Shown: piece after piece, positions 50,204 through 59,131 of the stretch | Layout of the letters: each line of letters opens with the position of its first letter | Position numbering within the stretch: position 1 is the first letter of the stretch | Assembly (NCBI RefSeq): GCF_009789075.1 | Contig: NZ_WNXQ01000015.1 | Coordinates: forward strand, 1-62,701 | Reading direction: 5' to 3' | DNA from: Pseudooceanicola pacificus | Lineage (GTDB): Bacteria > Pseudomonadota > Alphaproteobacteria > Rhodobacterales > Rhodobacteraceae | Length of the DNA stretch: 62,701 bases | Made by a program: the position numbers and the translations under genes | The notes under the pieces: model-generated | Database searches by the model: none | What the model was told of the DNA's origin: nothing | Seen by the model: only the letters and a program-made list of their open reading frames with translations

Positions 50204-52201
50204 ATGGTCAAACAACGGACAGCAATGGTCTTTTCGGACCCAGCAGTGACACATATCGAAACCCTGCCGCAGGTTTTGCTCGCGCGAGCGACATCCACAC
50301 CGACCAACCTCGCCGAACGGCACAAGCGCCTGGGCATCTGGCGTGAATTCACCTGGGCCGATGTTCTTGACAGGGTTCGCGCCCTGGCTCTCGGGTTGGA
50401 GAACCTGGGCTTGTCGGCTGGCGAATCTGTCATGATGATTGGCGAAAACGAACCCGAACATTTCTGGGCTGAATACGCCGTCCAGTCGTTAGGCGGCAAA
50501 GTCCTGTCTGTCTATCCGGATCAAAACGCTGAAGAGATTCTGTATCTGGCCGAAGACTCGCAAACGCGGATTTTTCTGGCGCAGGATCAGGAGCAGGTCG
50601 ATAAATGCATCGAGATTGCGGGCAAGTACTCGGGCGCCCTGGCGGTCGTTTACTGGGACGATTCCGGTCTGTGGGGCTATGATCATCCCCTGTTGCATTC
50701 GTTTGAAAGTGTGAGCGCGGCAGGGCGTCAGATCCACGCCAAGGAACCCGCCAGATTTGAAGAACACGTAAAACGTGGACGGGCAGACGATACCGCCTTG
50801 CTGTCCTATACCTCGGGGACCACGGGAAAACCCAAGGGCGTTGTCATCAGCCATCGCTACCTGTTCGACAATTGCTCGCGGGTGATGGGGGCAATCGAAA
50901 TCGCGCCGGGCACCGAATACCTGACCTACATTTCGCCGGCCTGGGTCACGGAACAGATTTTCGGCCTGTCGATCGGTTTGATCGCGCCCATGGTCGTCAA
51001 CTTCCCCGAAGGCCCTGAAGATGTACTGACCAACATTCGCGAACTGGCGGTCGACGCACTGGTGTTCAGCCCGCGCCAGTGGGAAAATCTCGCCTCCATC
51101 GTTCAGGCCCGGATGCTGGGGGCGGGTAAAATCCGCAATGCGATGTACAACTGGGGTATGAAGGTCGGCCACGACGTTTATGTGGAACGGCTGGAGGGGC
51201 GTAGCCCCAGCCTTGCCGCACGCCTGCAGCTTCCCTTTGCCGAAGCTCTGGTGCTGCATCACCTGCGCGACAATCTTGGCCTTGGTAAGGCCAAAAACGC
51301 AATGAGCGGCGGCGCCCTGATGGCACCTGACGTCTTTCGTATGTTCCACGCGATGGGGGTTAAGCTGCGCAACGTGTATGGCGCGACCGAAATCGGCCTT
51401 CTGACCGCGCATGTCGGCGAAAGCTATCAGCTGGAAACCAGCGGCAGCTGGATGCAAAGCAACACGAACTACGGCGAACCGCTGGAATACAGGGTCTCGG
51501 ACGAAGGGGAGCTTCAGGTGCGTGGCGGATCGGGCTTCGGTGGCTATCACGGCAAGCCCGAAAAGACCGCAGAGGAATTGACCGAAGACGGTTGGTACAA
51601 GACCGGTGACGCGGTGTCGATGACCGACGACGGCGAGCTTTTGTTCTTTGACCGTGTCAAGGATATGCGCCGCCTGGCAAATGGGCACAGCTATCCGCCG
51701 CAATTCATCGAAACGCGGTTGCGGTATAGCCCCTTCATCAAGGATCTCATGACCTTGGGCGACGAAACCCGGAGCTTCGTCAGCGCGCTTATCAATATCG
51801 ATATGGAAGTTCTCGGGCGTTGGGCGGAAGAGAACAAGATCAGCTTTTCGACCTACACCGATCTCTCGCAGAAACCCGAAGTTCTGGACCTTATCAAAGG
51901 CGAAGTGGCGCGCATCAATGCGCTCCTGGCCGAAGGCTCGCGCGTGGCACGTTTTGCGAATTTTCCCAAGGAACTCGACCCGGATGAAGGCGAGTTGACC
52001 CGCAGCCGAAAGCTTCGCCGGGCCTTTCTGGAGGAACGGTATGCCAAGCTCGTCGAGGCGATCTATGCTGGCGATGACGAGACAGATCTCGAAATCGCTG
52101 TGACCTATCAGGACGGCCGTCAAGGCGTTCTCAAGACCACGGTTCGCGTGTCGGATGTTGAAAACGCATCGAAGGCTGCCAAGCGGCAGTCCAAATCTTA
52201 A
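50204..52201 (+). CDS. Long-chain-type acyl-CoA synthetase within the transporter operon
   Basis: A 665-residue AMP-forming ligase of the long-chain (FadD15/bubblegum-like) type: YTSGTTGKPKGVVISH P-loop, VYGATEIG, YKTGDAVSMTDDGELLFFDRVKD and a C-terminal TRSRKLRRAF with the likely catalytic lysine. It lies four bases after livG and before livH, a placement seen in other Liv-type operons for lipid-like acids, and suggests vectorial activation of the imported acid. The C-terminal 40 residues are charged and variable. Confidence 0.88.
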   Translation: MVKQRTAMVFSDPAVTHIETLPQVLLARATSTPTNLAERHKRLGIWREFTWADVLDRVRALALGLENLGLSAGESVMMIGENEPEHFWAEYAVQSLGGKVLSVYPDQNAEEILYLAEDSQTRIFLAQDQEQVDKCIEIAGKYSGALAVVYWDDSGLWGYDHPLLHSFESVSAAGRQIHAKEPARFEEHVKRGRADDTALLSYTSGTTGKPKGVVISHRYLFDNCSRVMGAIEIAPGTEYLTYISPAWVTEQIFGLSIGLIAPMVVNFPEGPEDVLTNIRELAVDALVFSPRQWENLASIVQARMLGAGKIRNAMYNWGMKVGHDVYVERLEGRSPSLAARLQLPFAEALVLHHLRDNLGLGKAKNAMSGGALMAPDVFRMFHAMGVKLRNVYGATEIGLLTAHVGESYQLETSGSWMQSNTNYGEPLEYRVSDEGELQVRGGSGFGGYHGKPEKTAEELTEDGWYKTGDAVSMTDDGELLFFDRVKDMRRLANGHSYPPQFIETRLRYSPFIKDLMTLGDETRSFVSALINIDMEVLGRWAEENKISFSTYTDLSQKPEVLDLIKGEVARINALLAEGSRVARFANFPKELDPDEGELTRSRKLRRAFLEERYAKLVEAIYAGDDETDLEIAVTYQDGRQGVLKTTVRVSDVENASKAAKRQSKS

Positions 52202-52216
52202 AGGAGGTCGGCGACA

Positions 52217-53101
52217 ATGGTCTATTTCATCAATGACATCATTACCGGGGCTTTGATCGGCCTTCTGTATTCGCTGGTGGCCATGGGCTTTGTTGTGATT
52301 TACCGCGCCAGCAAGGTGTTCAACTTCGCGCAGGGCGAGCTTGTGATCATCGGCGGGTTCATCGTCTGGTTCACAACGATGCAAGCGGGGCTTAGCCTTT
52401 GGTTGTCGATACCCCTTTCGCTGGTTCTGGCCGGGCTGGTCGGGTACGCAATCGAACGGATTTTCCTGACAAAGCTGATCGGTGAATCGGTTTTCTCGAT
52501 GGTCATGGTCACCGTCGGCCTTTTGATCCTGCTGCGCGGTTTGGTGCTGCTTGTGTTCGGTCCCGCGGTAAGACCCTTCCCGATCATTTTTCCGCTGAAA
52601 CCCTTGTTCCTCGGCGATATGTTGATCCCGATGAACCTCCTGATAGGTGGGATCATCACCATTGTCGCGGCCGTCGGCCTGTCGTGGTTCTTCAACCGGA
52701 CCCGGTCCGGCCTCCGTATGACCGCTGTGGCGGAGGACCACGTCGTAGCTTCCTCGATGGGCATTTCGGTGAAAGGCTCGATTGCCGTTGCCTGGGTTCT
52801 CGGGGCAATCCTGTCCACAATTGGTGCGATGATCTTTCTCAGCGGCAAATCGCTGACCTTCCTGGCCTCGGATATCGGGTTCGCGGCCCTGCCGGTGGCG
52901 CTCTTTGCCGGGCTGGAATCCATCGGCGGGCTTATCTTGGCAGGAATAATCATCGGCATCGCGCAGAGCTTGACCACCAACTACCTTGATCCGTTGATCG
53001 GTGGCTCGCTCGGCAGTGTCGTTCCATATATCATAATGCTTGCCATTCTGCTGATCCGGCCGACCGGCCTGTTCGGCTGGCGCACAATCGAACGGGTGTA
53101 A
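52217..53101 (+). CDS. livH: LivH-type ABC permease
   Basis: A 294-residue inner-membrane permease with about eight helices. Family motifs are GLLYSLVAMGFVVIYRASKVFNFAQGE near residue 15, the EAA-like loop MTAVAEDHVVASSMGI, and the C-terminal GGLILAGIIIGIAQ. GGAGGTCGGCGAC supports ATG 52217. It forms the channel with LivM. It follows the ligase by 15 bp. Confidence 0.92.
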   Translation: MVYFINDIITGALIGLLYSLVAMGFVVIYRASKVFNFAQGELVIIGGFIVWFTTMQAGLSLWLSIPLSLVLAGLVGYAIERIFLTKLIGESVFSMVMVTVGLLILLRGLVLLVFGPAVRPFPIIFPLKPLFLGDMLIPMNLLIGGIITIVAAVGLSWFFNRTRSGLRMTAVAEDHVVASSMGISVKGSIAVAWVLGAILSTIGAMIFLSGKSLTFLASDIGFAALPVALFAGLESIGGLILAGIIIGIAQSLTTNYLDPLIGGSLGSVVPYIIMLAILLIRPTGLFGWRTIERV

Positions 53102-53104
53102 TCC

Positions 53105-54157
53105 ATGGATCCTTCTGGCGTATTCCCGACAAGCTATCGCAGTGACAGACGTTTGATCCGAACGCGCTGGCAGTTTCTGGCCCTCGTCGTATTCATGGCT
53201 CTACTGCTGTTGGCGCCTTACCTGGTGAGCAGCCGTATCATCGCTATCCTGAATATGATGATGATCAGCGCCGTCATCGCCGTCGGGCTTCAGATCTGCA
53301 CCGGCTATGCGGGCCAGATCAACCTGGGTCAGGCGGCGTTCATGGGGGTCGGCGCCTATACGGCCTCGATACTGGCCTCGAAGACCGGCCTTACGTTTCT
53401 GCTGACCATTCCTCTGGCCGGGCTCTCGGCTGCGCTGTTCGGCTTTCTCTTTGGCTTGACCGCGGCGCGGATCAAGGGGTTCTATCTGGCACTGACCACG
53501 ATTGCAGCTCAGTTCCTGTTCCACTTTGCCGTATTGAACCTGCCGTCAACCTGGCTGGGTGGATCGAACGGTATCACCGTGCCCCCGGCCGAGCTTTTCG
53601 GGCAGCGATTTGTCAGCGAATCTTCGCAGTTCTATCTGAATTTCGCCGTGACCGCGATCATGGTGGCGGGCGCGTTCGGGATCGTTCGGTCACGCTTCGG
53701 CCGTGCCTTCGTGGCGGTCAGGGATGATGACGTGGCCGCGGGTATAATGGGGATCAATGTCGCGGCCACAAAGGCAAATGCCTTCCTGATCGGCGCTTTC
53801 TATGCGGGCGTCGGCGGGGCGCTTTGGGCCTATCTGATCCGCTTCGTGGGGGTAGACCAGTTCACCCTGTTTCACTCGATCTTCTTCGTCGCGATGATCA
53901 TCGTCGGCGGGATGGGTTCAATCGTGGGGGCCCTGATAGGCGTCTTCATTATCCGCATCATCCAGGAAATTATCGCGACGGTCGGCCCCAATATCGCCGA
54001 CTCGGTATCATTCCTTGGCGGTGACATCGTGTTCGCTGGCATGAATGTCGTTCTTGGCGGCGTGATCGCATTGTTTATGATCCTCGAACCCAAGGGGCTG
54101 ATGCATCGCTGGAACATCCTGAAGTCGTCATACCGTATCTGGCCGTTTCCTTACTGA
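53105..54157 (+). CDS. livM: LivM-type ABC permease
   Basis: A 350-residue permease with about nine helices: GLQICTGYAGQINLGQAAFMGVGAY near residue 60, SRFGRAFVAVRDDDVAAGIMGIN loop, and GGMGSIVGALIGVFII. A 20-residue basic N-terminal tail precedes helix 1. It starts three bases after the livH stop and pairs with LivH in the importer. Confidence 0.92.
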   Translation: MDPSGVFPTSYRSDRRLIRTRWQFLALVVFMALLLLAPYLVSSRIIAILNMMMISAVIAVGLQICTGYAGQINLGQAAFMGVGAYTASILASKTGLTFLLTIPLAGLSAALFGFLFGLTAARIKGFYLALTTIAAQFLFHFAVLNLPSTWLGGSNGITVPPAELFGQRFVSESSQFYLNFAVTAIMVAGAFGIVRSRFGRAFVAVRDDDVAAGIMGINVAATKANAFLIGAFYAGVGGALWAYLIRFVGVDQFTLFHSIFFVAMIIVGGMGSIVGALIGVFIIRIIQEIIATVGPNIADSVSFLGGDIVFAGMNVVLGGVIALFMILEPKGLMHRWNILKSSYRIWPFPY

Positions 54158-54191
54158 GAAATAGAGCGGCTCTAAACCTGGGAGGAAGAAT

Positions 54192-55430
54192 ATGACTTAC
54201 CAATCGAATCGAGGTCTTCGCGGCTTACTGGCAGCGGCTGCCTTGGCGGCCGCGGCGACCATGCCTTTGAAGGCGCAGGCCGAAGAGACCTATAATCTGG
54301 CCCTGCTGTCGGACTTTTCCGGCCCTTATGCTGACATCATGCCCATCCTGGCAGGCGGACGCGAAGCTGTGTTCACCTGGTGGAATGAAACCCGCGGCAA
54401 GGAACTTGGCGTCACGCTGAACTACAAAAACTACGAAACCCGCTATGACGCGGCACAGGTGGCAAGTCTCTGGCCCGGGATCAAATCGGAACTGGACCCG
54501 ATTGCGGTTGTCGGCCTCGGCGGGCCTGACGTCGCGGCCCTTTCCGAACGCCTGCCGGAAGACAAAATCCCGATGTTCATGGCCACAGCGGCCTACGGTT
54601 TTGCCTGGCAACCGGATGCCTGGATTTTCAACCCACGCCCGACCTATTCGCACGAAAGTGTCGGCTTTCTGAACTGGATGCGTGAACAGCGCGGAGGAGA
54701 CGAACCGCTCAAGGTTGCGATCCTCGCCTCCGAAGCATCGCCTGCCTATGTCGACATGGCAAAGGGCCTTGAACTCTATGCCGAAGAGCACCCCGAGGAG
54801 ATCGACCTCGTCGAGGTCATCTATACCGAAGTTCAACCCACCGATCTGACGGGGCAAATGCGCCGCGTTGTACGAGCCGGGGCCGAGGCGCTGGTAATCC
54901 AAACGAACACCTCTATCGTGGTTGCCGCGAAACGTGGGCTGCAGGCCAACGGGGCGAACATCCCGATCATGGTGAGTTCGCATAACGGGCTTCCAGCCTC
55001 GGGTGGCGCGCTTGGCGGGCTTGAGCAAATGGAGGGGGACTTTGAAGCCTACGGCATGGCGATTGCGGCCGATGAGGACACTCCCGCGCGACAATTCTAC
55101 AAGACATTGGTTGCCGATTACGGACTCGAAGCACCTTGGAACGTCGTGACCGCAATGGGCGTATCTCAGGGTCTCTATACCGTGACCGTGATCGATCACG
55201 CGATCGAGGCGAACGGCGCCGAGGGCCTGACCGGAGAGATGGTACGTGAGGCGCTTTTTGCCAAACCGATCACCACCGAAGAAACCCATGGGTTCCTGCC
55301 GACCTTGTCCTTTACGCCAGAAGCACCGTTCCCATTGGAAGGCCTCAAAGTGAATGTGGGCACCGTCAAAGATGGGAAAATCACCATCGGGGCAACGGGT
55401 GTCGACGTTCCGCAAGTTGAGAAATGGTGA
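54192..55430 (+). CDS. Periplasmic substrate-binding protein (LivJ/K-type)
   Basis: A 412-residue type I periplasmic binding protein. A Sec signal peptide (GLLAAAALAAAAT, cleavage likely after AQA at 30) leads to LALLSDFSGPYADI and the Venus-flytrap lobes (VVGLGGPDVAALSERLPEDKIPMF). It is longer than LivJ (about 370) and diverges in the pocket, so its ligand is probably not an amino acid. GGGAGGAAG supports the start. A stable hairpin follows it, which would raise its mRNA level over livF. Confidence 0.9.
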   Translation: MTYQSNRGLRGLLAAAALAAAATMPLKAQAEETYNLALLSDFSGPYADIMPILAGGREAVFTWWNETRGKELGVTLNYKNYETRYDAAQVASLWPGIKSELDPIAVVGLGGPDVAALSERLPEDKIPMFMATAAYGFAWQPDAWIFNPRPTYSHESVGFLNWMREQRGGDEPLKVAILASEASPAYVDMAKGLELYAEEHPEEIDLVEVIYTEVQPTDLTGQMRRVVRAGAEALVIQTNTSIVVAAKRGLQANGANIPIMVSSHNGLPASGGALGGLEQMEGDFEAYGMAIAADEDTPARQFYKTLVADYGLEAPWNVVTAMGVSQGLYTVTVIDHAIEANGAEGLTGEMVREALFAKPITTEETHGFLPTLSFTPEAPFPLEGLKVNVGTVKDGKITIGATGVDVPQVEKW

Positions 55431-55438
55431 ATTAATCC

Positions 55439-55460
55439 GGGCGCCGCAGTCGCGGCGCCC
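55439..55460 (+). terminator. Hairpin between binding-protein gene and livF
   Basis: GGGCGCCGC (55439-55447) and GCGGCGCCC (55452-55460) form a 9-bp GC stem with a 4-base loop, 9 bp after the stop. No T-run follows, so it likely stabilises the 3' end of the binding-protein message or partly attenuates rather than fully terminating. Confidence 0.55.
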
Positions 55461-55485
55461 GTTCTGATCCTTAGCCCCGGGCAAT

Positions 55486-56283
55486 ATGACCATGCTGGAA
55501 CTCAACAACGTAGAGGTGACATATTCCGACGTCATCCTGGCGCTCAAAGGCGTGTCCATGACAGTCCGTGCGGGACAATGTGTTGCTCTGCTCGGTGGCA
55601 ATGGCGCAGGAAAAAGCACGACGCTTAAAGCCATCTCGGGAACGCTCAAATCCGAGGATGGAACCGTTTCGGCGGGGTCCATCGTTCTGGACGGAACTCC
55701 CATTCAGAACATGGAAGCCTCGGAAGTCGTGAAGAACGGTCTCATCCATGTGATGGAAGGGCGGCGCGTTTTGCGGCATCTGACGTCAGAGCAAAACCTG
55801 ATCGTCGGCGGGCACATGGTGCCCAACTCCGCCGAGCTGAAAAAGCGCCTGGACCATGTTTACACCTTGATGCCCCGGCTTGCGGACCTGCGCAACCGCA
55901 CCTCTGGCTTCATGTCTGGTGGCGAACAACAACTGCTGCTGATCGGCCGGGCCATGATGGCCAGCCCCAAGATCATCGCGATCGACGAACCGTCGTTGGG
56001 ATTGGCCCCGATGATGATCCGGGATGTTTATGAAGTGCTCAAGCAGCTCAAGTCAGAAGGCACGACCTTCTTCCTGGTCGAACAAAACAGCGCCGCGGCG
56101 CTATCGATCGCCGACTATGCCTATGTGATGGAGAACGGCCGGATCGTGATGGACGGCCCTGCCGACAAGCTCGCTGACAACGAGGACATCAAGGAATTCT
56201 ATCTCGGCGTCACCGCATCGGGCGAGCGCAAAAGCTATCGAGATATCAAACACTATCGCCGCCGGAAGAGATGGCTGGGATAG
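55486..56283 (+). CDS. livF: LivF-type ABC transporter ATPase
   Basis: A 265-residue ATPase: Walker A GGNGAGKST (37-45), VMEGRRVLRHLTSEQNL, signature FMSGGEQQLLLIGRAM and Walker B IIAIDEPSLGLAP. The C-terminus carries an extra basic tail (YRDIKHYRRRKRW). It completes the LivFGHM importer. An ATG two codons later is an alternative start, as no strong ribosome site is seen. The SDR gene follows 12 bp downstream. Confidence 0.9.
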   Translation: MTMLELNNVEVTYSDVILALKGVSMTVRAGQCVALLGGNGAGKSTTLKAISGTLKSEDGTVSAGSIVLDGTPIQNMEASEVVKNGLIHVMEGRRVLRHLTSEQNLIVGGHMVPNSAELKKRLDHVYTLMPRLADLRNRTSGFMSGGEQQLLLIGRAMMASPKIIAIDEPSLGLAPMMIRDVYEVLKQLKSEGTTFFLVEQNSAAALSIADYAYVMENGRIVMDGPADKLADNEDIKEFYLGVTASGERKSYRDIKHYRRRKRWLG

Positions 56284-56295
56284 AAAGGAACGAAG

Positions 56296-57084
56296 ATGAG
56301 TAACCTGCTTTCCATCAAAGGTCGTACCGCATTTGTAACCGGAGCGGGGCAAGGCGTTGGTCGGCAAGCCGCGCTTTATCTGGCGGAACACGGAGCCGGT
56401 GCCATCGTTGTCAACGATTTTCACGCCGAACGGGCCGAAAGCGTTGCCGCGGAAGTGGAGGCAGCGGGTGCAAAGGCTCTGCCGCTCGCCTTCGACGTCT
56501 CGGATTTCGACGCGGTTGGCGCGGCGTTTGCCGAAACGCAGACCACATTTGGCGGCGTGGATATTCTGGTCAACAATGCGGGCAACGCCGGGCCGACATC
56601 GCGGCTCGACGATCTGGTCCCTTTTTGGGAATCCGATCCCGACGAATGGCGCCGCTGGATGGCCACCAATTTCGATGGGGTGCTGAACTGCACCCGTCAC
56701 GCCATGCCGTTGATGGTTAACAGTGGCTATGGGCGCATTGTGACCGTCATTTCCGACGCCGGCCGTGTCGGTGAACCGCATCTGGCGGTTTATTCCGGGG
56801 CCAAGGCCGGTGCGGCCGGCTTCATGCGGGCAATTGCAAAGGCCGGCGGCCGGTTCGGGATCACCGCGAATTGCGTCGCCTTGGGGGGCACAAGAACTCC
56901 GGCTGTCGCCGACCTGATCCCGGATGCAGAGACCGAGAAGCGGGCATTGTCGCAATACGTGATCCGCCGTCTGGGCGAGCCGGAAGACCCCGCCGGAATG
57001 ATCCTGTTCCTCTGCTCGGATGCTGCCAGCTGGATCACCGGTCAAACTTATCCGGTGAATGGCGGGTATTCTTTTGCCTGCTAG
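56296..57084 (+). CDS. SDR oxidoreductase at end of transporter operon
   Basis: A 262-residue SDR. GAGQGVG (16-22), VNDFHAERAES (acidic residue, so NAD likely), NNAGNAGPTSR, and VISDAGRVGEPHLAVYSGAKAG with the Ser-Tyr-Lys set. The DAGRVGE block is close to that of the BadH-like SDR at 23970. It probably oxidises a hydroxyacyl-CoA or alcohol formed from the imported acid. GAAAGGAACG lies before the ATG. It ends 25 bp from the convergent racemase-type gene. Confidence 0.85.
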   Translation: MSNLLSIKGRTAFVTGAGQGVGRQAALYLAEHGAGAIVVNDFHAERAESVAAEVEAAGAKALPLAFDVSDFDAVGAAFAETQTTFGGVDILVNNAGNAGPTSRLDDLVPFWESDPDEWRRWMATNFDGVLNCTRHAMPLMVNSGYGRIVTVISDAGRVGEPHLAVYSGAKAGAAGFMRAIAKAGGRFGITANCVALGGTRTPAVADLIPDAETEKRALSQYVIRRLGEPEDPAGMILFLCSDAASWITGQTYPVNGGYSFAC

Positions 57085-57113
57085 AGCCGCCATCGGACGG
57101 CTGCCGCCTCTAG
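57081..57113. terminator. Imperfect hairpin between convergent genes
   Basis: CTAGAG (57081-57086) pairs with CTCTAG (57108-57113), with partial GC pairing inside. It spans the two stop codons of the convergent SDR and CaiB-type genes. It is only a weak candidate for a bidirectional terminator. Confidence 0.3.
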
Positions 57114-58213
57114 TTGGAGCTGTCCGAAAAAACGCTGTCATTATCTGCCCCGAGCTCGGGGGGCAGATCCGGTATCGCGGTTTCGAAACCATCGAATTTC
57201 AACGGCTGGACAATAAAAGTCTCGGCCTTGCCGCCGTCATGCGTAATCTTGCGCAGCAGCTGGCGCGCACGCACATGGGGGTCGTCCAACGTTTCGACCA
57301 GGGAATTGACCGGACCCCATGGCACCCCCGCCTTATCCAGAAGGTCGCCCCATTCGGCGCGCGTCTTGTTGACCAAAATCGCCGCGATTTCTTCGCGCAG
57401 CGCGGCCTTGCGGGCGACACGGTCGCGGCCTGTCAACGGCGCAAGATCCGCCCTGTTGATCACATCGCAGAACGGTTTCCAGAACCAGTCCTCATGCGCG
57501 ATGGACAAGGTCAAGAGCTTGCCGTCTTTGCAGGTGAACACGCCATAGCCCGGCTCGGCGATAAATTCGCCCAGCGGTGTTCCATTGGCGGCGGGAACGA
57601 GGAATGCGGTCAACATCGAAACCACCGCATCCGACATGGACACGTCCACGTAACGCCCCTGCCCTGTGCGCTGGCTCGACACCACCGCCGACAGGATTGC
57701 GATCGCCGCGAACAACGCCGCGCCAACATCCGCAAGGGGGATCGGCGGCACAGGGCCGGGCTGCTTTGCATCGGCCTGATCGGCCAGCAAACCGCCAACC
57801 CCTTCATAGCTCAGGTCATGGCCAGCCCTGTCACGATAGGGGCCGTCCTGCCCGTAACCCGAAATCGATACATAAACCAGCCGCGAGTTGACACTACGCA
57901 TGTCCTCGAAACCGGCACCCAAGGCCGCAAGCTTGCCAGGGCGGAACCCTTCGACGATGACATCCGATTCCTTGGCCAGTTCGCGAAACCGTGCCAGCCC
58001 CTCGGCCGATTTCAGATCCAACGCAACGCTGCGCTTGCCTCGGTTCAGTGCCCGGAACAAGGGCGGAAATTGCCGGGCCGGATCGCCGACACCCGGTCGT
58101 TCGATCATGATCACCTCGGCTCCCATGTCGGACAACAGCATTGTGGCATAGGGACCGGGAAACTGTTCGGCAAGGCTGAGAATTTTCAGGCCGGCCAGGG
58201 GTGCAGTGCTCAT
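57110..58213 (-). CDS. CaiB/BaiF-family protein, alpha-methylacyl-CoA-racemase-like
   Basis: A 367-residue CaiB/BaiF fold protein. GHDLSYEGVGGLLA places a histidine at 132 and PLADVGAALFA an aspartate at 162, the His/Asp pair and spacing of alpha-methylacyl-CoA racemases. Length also fits racemases (about 360) better than CaiB transferases (about 400). A racemase would convert R- and S-2-methylacyl-CoAs from isoprenoid chains so that dehydrogenases can act. A CoA-transferase role remains possible. It is divergent from the crotonase at 58327, with no CTAAC box in between. Confidence 0.8.
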   Translation of the reverse strand: MSTAPLAGLKILSLAEQFPGPYATMLLSDMGAEVIMIERPGVGDPARQFPPLFRALNRGKRSVALDLKSAEGLARFRELAKESDVIVEGFRPGKLAALGAGFEDMRSVNSRLVYVSISGYGQDGPYRDRAGHDLSYEGVGGLLADQADAKQPGPVPPIPLADVGAALFAAIAILSAVVSSQRTGQGRYVDVSMSDAVVSMLTAFLVPAANGTPLGEFIAEPGYGVFTCKDGKLLTLSIAHEDWFWKPFCDVINRADLAPLTGRDRVARKAALREEIAAILVNKTRAEWGDLLDKAGVPWGPVNSLVETLDDPHVRARQLLRKITHDGGKAETFIVQPLKFDGFETAIPDLPPELGADNDSVFSDSSN

Positions 58214-58326
58214 ATCAATCTCCAGCTCTTTTGTTTTCCACGTGCGGGTCCGCCCGAGTGCAGCGCAAATCGCCGCAAAAGACAAGGCGAAAAACCAATA
58301 ATATGTATAATTATCAGGAGCTTAGC

Positions 58327-59115
58327 ATGAGTGAAGCAAAGCAGACGCTATTCGTTGAGCGGGTCGCAAAAACTGAATGGATTACCTTCCAGCGCACCGA
58401 ACAGCTCAACGCAATGTCAACGCAGATGCTGCGCGAGATGGCGGCAGCACTGGAATCGGCGCTGGCCGACGATGGGGTGCGTACAATTGTCCTGACCGGC
58501 TCTGGCCGGGCATTCTGCGCCGGTGCCGATCTGAAAGAAGTTGCTGGCGCCAAACATGCACCAGGCGAGCCGGATCTTCTGGATCTTGTCGATCACACGT
58601 TTGGGCTGATGCGACATGGCCCGAAACCGGTGATCGCCGCAGTGAACGGGCTGGCGATGGCGGGCGGTTTGGAAATGGTGATGGCCTGCGATCTGGTCTT
58701 TGCCGCCGAAAGCGCGCAACTGGGCGACGCACATTCCAACTTTGGCGTCTTTCCCGGGGCCGGCGGTGCGGCGATCCTGCCGCGTAGGATTGGCCTGAAC
58801 CGCGCGAAATACCTGCTGTTCTCGGGCGAGAACGTTTCGGCACGGGACATGATGGACTGGGGACTGGTGAACAAGGTCATCGCGGACGAAGACCTGCGAC
58901 AAGCGGTGCAGGCCTTTACCGACAGGCTGGCAGAAAAAAGCCCGGCGGTCTTACGCCGCATGAAGACGGTTGCCAATCGGTCGCTGGACGTGGACGAAAC
59001 CGCCGCGCTTTCCGAAGAGATGCTGAACCTGCGCGCGCACATGCGATCCTGGGACATGCACGAGGGTCTGTCGGCGTTCAATGAAAAACGAAAACCGCAG
59101 TTTCGCGGATACTAG
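58327..59115 (+). CDS. Enoyl-CoA hydratase
   Basis: A 262-residue crotonase. AFCAGADLKEV and MAGGLEMVMACD make the oxyanion hole, keeping the first glutamate; the second position is histidine in LGDAHSNFGVFPGAGG, as in the protein at 37516. ATG at 58327 follows AGGAG; a start eight codons earlier is possible. It begins a three-gene plus-strand unit (hydratase, thiolase, dehydrogenase), nearly a minimal beta-oxidation set. Confidence 0.86.
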   Translation: MSEAKQTLFVERVAKTEWITFQRTEQLNAMSTQMLREMAAALESALADDGVRTIVLTGSGRAFCAGADLKEVAGAKHAPGEPDLLDLVDHTFGLMRHGPKPVIAAVNGLAMAGGLEMVMACDLVFAAESAQLGDAHSNFGVFPGAGGAAILPRRIGLNRAKYLLFSGENVSARDMMDWGLVNKVIADEDLRQAVQAFTDRLAEKSPAVLRRMKTVANRSLDVDETAALSEEMLNLRAHMRSWDMHEGLSAFNEKRKPQFRGY

Positions 59116-59131
59116 GTCAGGAGGACAAACG

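Noticed and set aside
50489..52741. A 750-codon minus-strand open frame opposite the acyl-CoA synthetase and livH
   Set aside because: No recognisable domain; it is the antisense shadow of GC-rich genes whose plus-strand products have complete family motifs.
58306..58311. TATAAT as -10 for the crotonase gene
   Set aside because: Transcription would start at or inside the ribosome site, leaving almost no leader; judged coincidental.
58214..58326. Another CTAAC-N4-GTTAG operator between the racemase-like and crotonase genes
   Set aside because: Only an AT-rich stretch (ATAATATGTATAATTAT) is there; arms do not match the motif.
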